From Pelotomaculum sp. UBA3103 (lineage in GTDB: Bacteria; Bacillota; Desulfotomaculia; Desulfotomaculales; Pelotomaculaceae), in NCBI GenBank assembly GCA_002365855.1, contig DFAP01000147.1, forward strand, positions 17,324-28,543: a stretch of DNA of 11,220 nucleotides, read 5' to 3'. Both the position numbers and the translations under genes were made by a program. The notes beneath the pieces were generated by a model. The model was not told the DNA's origin and did no database searches. It was given only the letters and a program-made list of their open reading frames with translations. Positions 7,228 to 11,220 of this stretch are shown piece after piece. How positions within the stretch are numbered: the stretch's first letter is position 1; every line of letters begins with the position of its first letter.

Positions 7228-8130
7228 TTAAAAAGGAATTCCGAACTTATTCATAAACCAGTCATCGTCATAGTTACGACGTCTTAAGTAGTAATTCCGC
7301 TGTTTCATGGCCCCGGCCTTTAAAACCCGGTCTTCTATTGTCTTGGACAGTCCTGACGGTTTAATTAAAGCCCGTACTTTATTGATACGTTCTTTGCTTA
7401 AGTGAGAATAGGCCATCCGCAGCAGGTTGTAATAAACATGGTCCATCTGAACCGGGTAGGGATGTTTTTTGCGAAACAGGTGTAGTATTTTGACCGATGG
7501 CATTACATATAACTTGCAGCCAAAGAGCCATAGTTTCAGGGAGAGTTCCACATCCTCGTGCCCCCACACGATAAAGCCGCCGTCAAAACCACCCACCTGG
7601 AAAAAGGCTGCGGATCTAACTGCCAGGCAGCCTCCCGGCAGCAGGGGAGCGGCTGCAACTTTGAAGTCCGGCGGAGGGGGAAGCCAGGTTACCTCCAGTC
7701 TCTCGTTCCAGGTCTGGCCGTAGCCTGCGGCGGAGGGGTTTTCCAGGGAGCCGATGGCCGGTGAAACGCCGTCAACATCGTTGTCATCAAAGTTTTCTAA
7801 CAGGCAGTCCAGCCAGCCCTCCGGCACAGTGATATGGGCGTCGCAGAAAACCAGGTACTCCCCGCGCGAAGCCGCTGCGCCGAGGTTCCTTGCCCGCGCC
7901 GCGCCCACGCCGGGGGAGGTTATAAGGCGGACCCTGCTGTAATCATCTTTCTTTAAGAAGTTGCAGCAGCCGTCATTCGACCCGTCATCTATAGCTATTA
8001 TCTCCGGGTCGTCGCAAGATGACGCTTCAAGGATAGAGTCTACCGTCATTTTGACGTTAGGACCCTCGTTTTTGCACGGGATAATAATTGAAGACAGCTT
8101 GGTTTTAATCCTGGTGTCAGGTATATACAT
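7228..8130 (-). CDS. Family 2/27-like glycosyltransferase resembling polypeptide GalNAc-transferases
   Basis: A GT-A fold glycosyltransferase of 300 residues, without membrane segment or signal peptide. The N-terminus SSIIIPCKNEG (13-23) and AIDDGSND (46-53) are the nucleotide-sugar half. GVGAARARNLGAAASRGEYL (75-94) leads into the metal-binding DxH motif CDAH (96-99), then VPEGWLDCLL. LPGGCLAV (164-171), GGFDGGFIVWGHEDVELSLKLW (180-201) and HLFRKKHPYP (217-226) match the acceptor-side order and wording of animal mucin-type polypeptide GalNAc-transferases (WGGEN...E...FRK..PY). No lectin domain follows. I infer transfer of an amino sugar or similar to a protein or glycan. Start ATG 8130 follows a leaderlike TATAAT; a TTG at 8178 lies upstream of that promoter and is rejected. 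It is convergent with the tRNA-Ser genes and alone on its strand. Confidence 0.85.
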   Translation of the reverse strand: MYIPDTRIKTKLSSIIIPCKNEGPNVKMTVDSILEASSCDDPEIIAIDDGSNDGCCNFLKKDDYSRVRLITSPGVGAARARNLGAAASRGEYLVFCDAHITVPEGWLDCLLENFDDNDVDGVSPAIGSLENPSAAGYGQTWNERLEVTWLPPPPDFKVAAAPLLPGGCLAVRSAAFFQVGGFDGGFIVWGHEDVELSLKLWLFGCKLYVMPSVKILHLFRKKHPYPVQMDHVYYNLLRMAYSHLSKERINKVRALIKPSGLSKTIEDRVLKAGAMKQRNYYLRRRNYDDDWFMNKFGIPF

Positions 8131-8152
8131 TGAGCACCGCCGAAAAAATTTT

Positions 8153-8178
8153 ATTATATAATATTTAGCGGTGCGCAA
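8153..8178 (-). promoter_or_regulatory. Possible promoter of the glycosyltransferase gene
   Basis: Read on the minus strand, a perfect TATAAT corresponds to 8153-8158, about 22 bases before the ATG at 8130. A weak TTTTGC or TTGCGC about 14-16 bases upstream is the best -35. GGCGGTG just before the ATG is a modest ribosome binding site. Confidence 0.4.
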
Positions 8179-8283
8179 AAAAGCTCAGGAAGATCAAGGC
8201 AAATTTGGACGGTTTAGCAGGTATCTTCCCTGTGGGTCGATCAATTATCTTTATCGGCTCCGGCGCTTATCCCGGGCATCCCC

Positions 8284-8312
8284 TTGACGGTAGGCAATGA
8301 TTTTGTTACAAT
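8284..8312 (+). promoter_or_regulatory. Promoter of tRNA-Arg (ACG)
   Basis: TTGACG (8284-8289) is followed after 17 bases by TACAAT (8307-8312); each has one mismatch from consensus. It lies 35 bases before the tRNA, a usual distance. Confidence 0.8.
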
Positions 8313-8347
8313 GTAGCTTGCCACAGAAACAAGGCAGTAAAAAAATT

Positions 8348-8424
<77 letters not shown>

Positions 8425-8433
8425 TTAAAATCA

Positions 8434-8457
8434 AGGGCTCCGGGAAACCGGAGCCTT
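8434..8457 (+). terminator. Hairpin after tRNA-Arg (ACG), no T-run
   Basis: GGCTCCGG and CCGGAGCC form a perfect 8-bp stem with a GAAA loop, extended by two more pairs, nine bases after the tRNA end. No T-tract follows, so it may be a processing or weak termination hairpin. Confidence 0.5.
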
Positions 8458-8498
8458 GCTGCAAAACTCAATTTACTGCATATTCACTGCAAAAGTTT

Positions 8499-8527
8499 AA
8501 ACCGCCAGCCTGGTACGCTGACGGTTT
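8499..8527 (+). other. Imperfect hairpin AAACCG...CGGTTT
   Basis: AAACCG (8499-8504) pairs with CGGTTT (8522-8527) and, after one C-A mismatch, CAGC pairs with GCTG, with a CTGGTAC loop. It is the first of two hairpins between tRNA-Arg and the Fic remnant. No gene lies directly upstream other than the tRNA. Confidence 0.4.
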
Positions 8528-8547
8528 GAATATATACTCCGTGTCAG

Positions 8548-8574
8548 CCTTCCCTTGAGGAAGGTTTTTCTTTT
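8548..8574 (+). terminator. Intrinsic terminator CCTTCC/GGAAGG
   Basis: A perfect 6-bp stem with CTTGA loop is followed by TTTTTCTTTT (8565-8574). It is the clearest intrinsic terminator downstream of tRNA-Arg (ACG), 124 bases from it, and may close that transcript or be left from a lost gene. Confidence 0.75.
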
Positions 8575-8604
8575 ATACATTAATAAAATGATATAATATT
8601 ATTA

Positions 8605-8659
8605 CTAAGAAATCATTATTGATTTTCGTTTCTTAGCAATAACTAAAAAGAAACGAAAA
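8605..8659 (+). promoter_or_regulatory. Overlapping dyads upstream of the Fic remnant
   Basis: A perfect TATAAT lies at 8592-8597. Immediately after it, CTAAGAAA (8605-8612) can pair with TTTCTTAG (8629-8636), while TTTTCGTTTCTT (8623-8634) can pair perfectly over 12 bp with AAGAAACGAAAA (8648-8659). The two pairings use the same middle strand and exclude each other. This could be an operator pair or an RNA switch, or just degenerate AT-rich DNA. Confidence 0.35.
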
Positions 8660-8687
8660 ATGTGCTTCAAAAGATAGGAGTAAATTT

Positions 8688-8798
8688 ATGATTACAAAGG
8701 CATCTCCATGAGCAGGTAAATTAATTGTTCAGCAAACTGGTCCTGATGGATTTAGTGCTTTTATTCCTAATCCTTTACAATATCATACCGGTGGCTAG
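8688..8798 (+). pseudogene. Likely remnant of a Fic-family protein N-terminus, with internal TGA
   Basis: An ATG at 8688 has a good ribosome binding site ATAGGAGT (8674-8681). It encodes MITKASP, then TGA at 8709-8711, and the same frame continues to TAG at 8796-8798 with AGKLIVQQTGPDGFSAFIPN and PLQY. The pattern AGxLxxQ...G..AFIPxPL matches the start of Fic/DOC AMPylation-type proteins (Fic_N region), where a PLPP follows. The catalytic HPFxxGNGR part is absent, so no enzyme can be made. It looks like a truncated, stop-interrupted fragment. The TGA could have been a Trp codon. The call rests on a short motif, so it is tentative. Confidence 0.45.
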
Positions 8799-8811
8799 CG
8801 AACCGGTGACT
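8787..8811. repeat. Direct repeat ACCGGTGRCT at the Fic-remnant edge
   Basis: ACCGGTGGCT (8787-8796) and ACCGGTGACT (8802-8811) match at nine of ten positions. The core ACCGGT is itself palindromic. The repeat spans the stop of the plus-strand remnant and encodes the last residues of the minus-strand gene, as expected at a recombination or deletion junction. Confidence 0.4.
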
Positions 8812-9250
8812 CACGCAGCATTAGAAACTTTGAAATGTTTTCAATGCTGGTCGAATATTGTTCCTGCCATGTTTCATTGGCGTCTTTGATACTGTCAAAA
8901 TTAATTTCATTGCCATTCTTAAACTTGATCGTAAGTTTCTTTGCATTGGGTTCACAAGGCTTGATTTTTATGGATATACATTGAATATCGATCGCCCTGT
9001 ATGCTTCTATTTCCACGTATTCATCCTTCCAGTTATAGCGCGAGAGAATTATTTTGTCGCTTTTTGTCAGCATAAAAATTTCCAGGCTCTTATAGTCTAC
9101 GAATAAGTTCTTGGGATAAAATATTTTGACGTTATCGTCTGTTTCAAGAAGGTCCCTCACGGTGTCCAGTACTTTTTCCAGTTTATATCCGGTGTCGGCA
9201 TCTTTAGTTCTCGAGACTTTTCTAAAGTCCTCAAAAGACATCGCGATCAA
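8795..9250 (-). CDS. Hypothetical protein, beta-rich, AT-rich gene
   Basis: A 151-residue soluble protein that I do not recognise. It begins with a helical region (SFEDFRKVSR, then a stretch with EKVLDTVRDLLETDD), followed by many alternating hydrophobic strands (KIILSRYNW, IQCISIKIKP, KLTIKFKNGNEINFDSI) and a final helix. That layout suggests a small PH-like or similar beta-sandwich fold, but this is inference; DUF3908-like Bacillus proteins are a weak idea. TTG 9250 is chosen because GGGGAGGG (9257-9264 on the plus strand) ends six bases before it; an ATG three codons later is too far from it. Its GC content is visibly below that of the serine block. The C-terminus RESPVR is encoded by the repeat at 8802-8811 and may be a rearranged end. 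Confidence 0.75.
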   Translation of the reverse strand: MIAMSFEDFRKVSRTKDADTGYKLEKVLDTVRDLLETDDNVKIFYPKNLFVDYKSLEIFMLTKSDKIILSRYNWKDEYVEIEAYRAIDIQCISIKIKPCEPNAKKLTIKFKNGNEINFDSIKDANETWQEQYSTSIENISKFLMLRESPVR

Positions 9251-9274
9251 ATTTATCCCTCCCCATCTATTTTT

Positions 9275-9303
9275 ATAATATCTCTAATAATATTACACCA
9301 CAA
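9275..9303 (-). promoter_or_regulatory. Likely promoter of the minus-strand hypothetical gene
   Basis: On the minus strand, TTGTGG (9298-9303) is followed after 17 bases by TATTAT (9275-9280), one mismatch from consensus. The RNA would start around 9268, just ahead of the strong ribosome binding site. Confidence 0.5.
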
Positions 9304-9417
9304 ATACAGTTAAAAAAAAAGCCCGTAGGGAAGTTCTGTAAAAAATAGCTGAAGGATTTTTGGGGCAAGATTCGAAGTAAAAAATAAGACATATTAATAT
9401 AAGGAAGTGTGGCAGGG

Positions 9418-9786
9418 ATGAAGATAATTATTAAATCCGGCTCCCATTCCTGGCCCGGTGTCATTTTTGATACCCCGACCGGCGTCAAGATCCGCGAAGC
9501 GTTGACTATTAAAGGGTGGGCCAGCCGTTGGGGGGAAGAGATTTATTTCTCGATACCGGTCGAAGCCGGGCTGGAAAAAGGAGCCGCAGATGTCGTTTCG
9601 CGGGGCGACCTGGGTTACTGGCCTACAGGCAGGGCTTTCTGCATCTTTTTCGGACCAACTCCCATCAGCGGGGGAGATGAAATCAGGGCAGCCAGCGCGG
9701 TAAATGTTTTTGGCTGTGTGGAAGGCAGCCTCGACACCCTCAGCCTTGTTCAAGACGGAGACGAAGTAACTGTTGAAAAAGCATAA
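9418..9786 (+). CDS. Cyclophilin-like fold protein (PF04126 / DUF369 type)
   Basis: A 122-residue soluble protein of the small cyclophilin-like-fold family typified by Thermotoga TM1367. The core wording is present: WGEEIYFSIPVE (38-49), VVSRGDLGYWPTGRAFCIFFGPTP (59-82) and DEIRAASAVNVFG (87-99). Family members adopt a cyclophilin-like barrel but lack the isomerase active-site set, and their role is unknown. I start at ATG 9418, about 10 bases after AAGGAAG (9401-9407). A GTG at 9409 lies almost on top of that site and would add three residues. It stands alone between a divergent hypothetical gene and tRNA-Arg. The length is complete for the family. Confidence 0.88.
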   Translation: MKIIIKSGSHSWPGVIFDTPTGVKIREALTIKGWASRWGEEIYFSIPVEAGLEKGAADVVSRGDLGYWPTGRAFCIFFGPTPISGGDEIRAASAVNVFGCVEGSLDTLSLVQDGDEVTVEKA

Positions 9787-9848
9787 ATAAAAAAATATTT
9801 GGCCAAATAAGGCCATAGAAAAAACCTGGCCCCCGGATCGACAGTGTC

Positions 9849-9877
9849 TTGACAACGGTTTCAGTCTCCTCTATACT
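9849..9877 (+). promoter_or_regulatory. Promoter of tRNA-Arg (CCU)
   Basis: A perfect TTGACA (9849-9854) is followed after 17 bases by TATACT (9872-9877), one mismatch from TATAAT. It lies about 53 bases before the tRNA. Confidence 0.85.
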
Positions 9878-9930
9878 ATATTAGCGTCCAAAAGAGATTT
9901 TTTTAATTAGCCGTTTAATAATTTTTTTTT

Positions 9931-10007
9931 GCGCCCGTAGCTCAGGCGGATAGAGCAGCGGTTTCCTAAACCGCGTGTCGGGGGTTCGAGTCCCTCCGGG
10001 CGCACCA
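9931..10007 (+). tRNA. tRNA-Arg (anticodon CCU)
   Basis: The acceptor GCGCCCG pairs with CGGGCGC, discriminator A, with CCA encoded (10005-10007). The anticodon stem GCGGT/ACCGC holds TTCCTAA, so the anticodon is CCT and reads AGG. The T arm is GGGGG/TCCCT-like with TTCGAGT. This tRNA type is a known target for integrative elements, but no second copy of its 3' end is visible in the window. Confidence 0.96.
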
Positions 10008-10020
10008 GTTATATCAAACA

Positions 10021-10054
10021 CTCAGGCCACACTTGCTAACAAGTGTGGCCTGAG
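10021..10054. terminator. Perfect 15-bp hairpin after tRNA-Arg (CCU)
   Basis: CTCAGGCCACACTTG (10021-10035) and its exact reverse complement (10040-10054) surround a CTAA loop. It starts 13 bases after the tRNA end. There is no T-tract on either strand, so a simple intrinsic terminator is doubtful. It could still stop or process the tRNA transcript. Confidence 0.55.
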
Positions 10055-10112
10055 GCTGTGGGAATTTATCAAGCAATCTTTTAAAAAACAAGGATTCAGT
10101 TTTAGATTATCG

Positions 10113-10304
10113 CTATTTTTGGTACTGGTTCTGATTTTTTGCATTTTGTATTTCCTGTTCAGCCTTCTTGGCCATTTGCTCCAACTTGTTTAAATTGCTC
10201 AGTTCTTGTGAAAACTCATATTTTGATTTTAGTTGTTCCGACATCTGAATAATCTTCTTTAACTCATTCTGTGCATTACTTAAGTTTTGTTGTTGGTTTT
10301 TCAT
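10113..10304 (-). CDS. Small Gln/Lys/Asn-rich coiled-coil protein
   Basis: A 63-residue, highly charged and Gln/Asn-rich protein with no membrane segment, Cys or Trp. Most of it (about 5-56) shows heptad-like spacing of Leu, Ile and Met (ELKKIIQMSEQLKSKYEFSQ), so an extended coiled coil is likely. A textbook ribosome binding site GGGAGG (10312-10317 on the plus strand) lies seven bases before the ATG, which supports translation. Base composition is AT-rich, unlike the serine block. The gene is alone on its strand, divergent from the peptidyl-prolyl isomerase gene downstream. I do not recognise the family; a small spore or cytosolic scaffold protein is only a guess. Confidence 0.7.
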   Translation of the reverse strand: MKNQQQNLSNAQNELKKIIQMSEQLKSKYEFSQELSNLNKLEQMAKKAEQEIQNAKNQNQYQK

Positions 10305-10384
10305 AGAAATGCCTCCCGTTAAATTTTTTTATATTCAATATTATTGTTTCCTGCCTTTAAATTAATATTCAACAAAAAGTAATT

Positions 10385-10473
10385 GGTAACACGATATCCT
10401 GGGCAAAAAAAAGCAACAATTCATGTCAAGAGGGCATGGTTCTTGCTAGCCCGGCTGTCACCAACGTTTTTTT
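10385..10473 (+). ncRNA. Nested hairpin region of unknown role ending in T7
   Basis: Three nested pairings can form: GGTAACA (10385-10391) with TGTCACC (10456-10462), one mismatch; CTGGGC (10399-10404) with GCCCGG (10449-10454), one G-U; and CAAGA (10427-10431) with TCTTG (10441-10445). AACG and seven T (10467-10473) follow. This could be an unrecognised regulatory RNA or a long imperfect terminator. It faintly recalls a c-di-GMP-I riboswitch (CACGATA, GGGCAAA) but lacks its conserved second half. Confidence 0.3.
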
Positions 10474-10500
10474 AACCCTTGTCCTGCGGCAGGGTTTTTG
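10474..10500 (+). terminator. Terminator-like hairpin AACCCT/AGGGTT
   Basis: AACCCT (10474-10479) pairs with AGGGTT (10491-10496), running into TTTTTGTTGTT. An inner CCTG/CAGG alternative overlaps it. It directly follows the nested region and precedes the peptidyl-prolyl isomerase gene. Confidence 0.55.
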
Positions 10501-10568
10501 TTGTTATTAAAGAATACTGTTTTATAGACTATGTTATTTATTGTGTGGTAGCGGGGGGAGGGTTTTAA

Positions 10569-11220
10569 ATGACAAAAGGCAAAAAAGGAAAAAGCAGTGT
10601 AAAGAAAAGCAATGTTACAAAAAGCAATGTAACAAAAAGCAGTCCGGATCCCGATAAAAGCAAAAAGGCAAAGACAGCGGCGCCTGCAAAAAGGAATATT
10701 AAAAACGATTTGCTTTTATTCGCCTTCATGTCGATCGGGATGCTTCTGATCTTTTACTTTGGGTATACCGCATCTAACAGGGACGAACCCGCAAAAAAGG
10801 TTACTCTCCAAACAACAAAAGGGAATATTGTTTTTGAAATATACCCCGATAAAATGCCCGTTACTACCGGTAATTTCGAGAAGCTCGTGAGCGAAAACTT
10901 CTATGACGGCCTTACTTTTCACCGTGTTGAAAACTGGGTGATTCAGGGCGGTGACCCGCAGGGAGACGGCTCGGGAGGACCTGGTTGGACGATACAGCTT
11001 GAGACACACCCAGAGCTTAAAAACTTGCGCGGCGCCGTAGCTATGGCCAGGAGCGAGGAACCCGATTCGGCCGGGTCGCAGTTTTACATTCTAAAAGAGG
11101 ACGCGGCGTGGCTGGATGGAGATTACGCTGTTTTTGGCAGGGTCATTGAGGGAATGGAGGTAGTGGACCAGATTCAGATCGGGGATGTAATAGAATCTGT
11201 AACAGTAGTTATGCAGTTTC
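10569..11220 (+). CDS. Membrane-anchored cyclophilin-type peptidyl-prolyl cis-trans isomerase (partial)
   Basis: It catalyses cis-trans isomerisation of peptide bonds before proline, here probably outside the membrane. The visible 217 residues start at an ATG six bases after GGGGGGAGGG (10553-10562). Residues 1-46 are very Lys/Ser-rich with a repeated KSNVT unit (13-22). Residues about 48-66 are one hydrophobic segment (LLLFAFMSIGMLLIFYFGY), giving a type II anchor with the basic end inside. The cyclophilin domain begins near 78: FHRV (117-120), the QGGDP loop (126-130), SAGSQFYI (167-174) and AWLDGDYAVFGRV (180-192). The catalytic Arg is Arg119, and Trp181 matches the cyclosporin-contacting Trp of human cyclophilin A, often absent from bacterial proteins. 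The window ends before the stop codon. Confidence 0.9.
   Translation, partial: MTKGKKGKSSVKKSNVTKSNVTKSSPDPDKSKKAKTAAPAKRNIKNDLLLFAFMSIGMLLIFYFGYTASNRDEPAKKVTLQTTKGNIVFEIYPDKMPVTTGNFEKLVSENFYDGLTFHRVENWVIQGGDPQGDGSGGPGWTIQLETHPELKNLRGAVAMARSEEPDSAGSQFYILKEDAAWLDGDYAVFGRVIEGMEVVDQIQIGDVIESVTVVMQF
10605..10644 (+). repeat. In-frame repeat in the isomerase N-terminal tail
   Basis: The word AAAAGCAATGTTACA is followed directly by AAAAGCAATGTAACA and then AAAAGCAGT, giving KSNVT, KSNVT, KSS in the cytoplasmic tail. It looks like a recent 15-base tandem duplication. Confidence 0.7.

Noticed and set aside
8131..8178. 16-residue N-terminal extension of the glycosyltransferase from TTG 8178
   Set aside because: It overlaps the likely -10 box and has no ribosome binding site. 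The family-like sequence begins after ATG 8130.
9931..10054. Attachment site of an integrative element at tRNA-Arg (CCU)
   Set aside because: No integrase gene and no repeat of the tRNA 3' end are visible in the window.
9975..10193. Plus-strand frame of 72 residues with a hydrophobic end
   Set aside because: It starts inside tRNA-Arg (CCU), has no ribosome binding site and overlaps the better supported coiled-coil gene on the other strand.
10385..10462. c-di-GMP-I riboswitch
   Set aside because: CACGATA and GGGCAAA recall the consensus, but the GACGCAAAGCC part and the tetraloop-receptor stems are absent. It is kept only as an unassigned structure.

Overview
The window looks like the chromosome of a Gram-positive, low-to-mid GC Clostridia-type bacterium, most likely a Desulfotomaculum/Pelotomaculum-like member of the Peptococcaceae. 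This is inferred from the gene order (pdxS-pdxT, aminotransferase, serA, serS, tRNA-Ser), the T-box leader, the strong purine-rich ribosome binding sites, and the CCA ends encoded in all four tRNA genes. No database search was possible, so the genus is a judgement.

Bases 1-6740 are a conserved metabolic block, all on the plus strand. PdxS and PdxT form the glutamine-dependent pyridoxal 5'-phosphate (PLP) synthase. They are separated by a 287-base AT-rich spacer full of short degenerate repeats. After PdxT comes a well-formed T-box leader (about 2250-2504). It controls a class V PLP-dependent aminotransferase and serA, which are three bases apart and probably translationally coupled. A strong hairpin follows serA, and its 3' arm supplies the -35 box of the serS promoter. 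The theme is serine: PLP is made, used by the aminotransferase, serine is made from 3-phosphoglycerate, and serine is loaded onto tRNA. tRNA-Ser(UGA) and tRNA-Ser(GCU), substrates of SerS, lie directly downstream.

Bases 6740-10560 are an accessory, tRNA-punctuated stretch. Four tRNA genes (two Ser, two Arg) have consensus-like promoters, apart from the second Ser gene, which probably shares the first one's. Between them lie: a minus-strand glycosyltransferase that resembles animal polypeptide GalNAc-transferases; a likely Fic-protein N-terminal remnant behind a leader with overlapping dyads; an AT-rich minus-strand gene of unknown function; a small cyclophilin-like-fold (PF04126-type) protein; and a 63-residue coiled-coil protein. 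Several strong hairpins lack the U-tract of a normal terminator.

Bases 10569-11220 hold the start of a membrane-anchored cyclophilin-type peptidyl-prolyl isomerase that runs off the window. Between it and the coiled-coil gene is a nested hairpin region (10385-10473) ending in a run of seven T, which could be an unrecognised structured RNA.

The most unusual items are the GalNAc-transferase-like gene, the Fic remnant with its dyads and junction repeat, and the structured intergenic region at 10385-10500. No complete new system can be demonstrated from the sequence alone.
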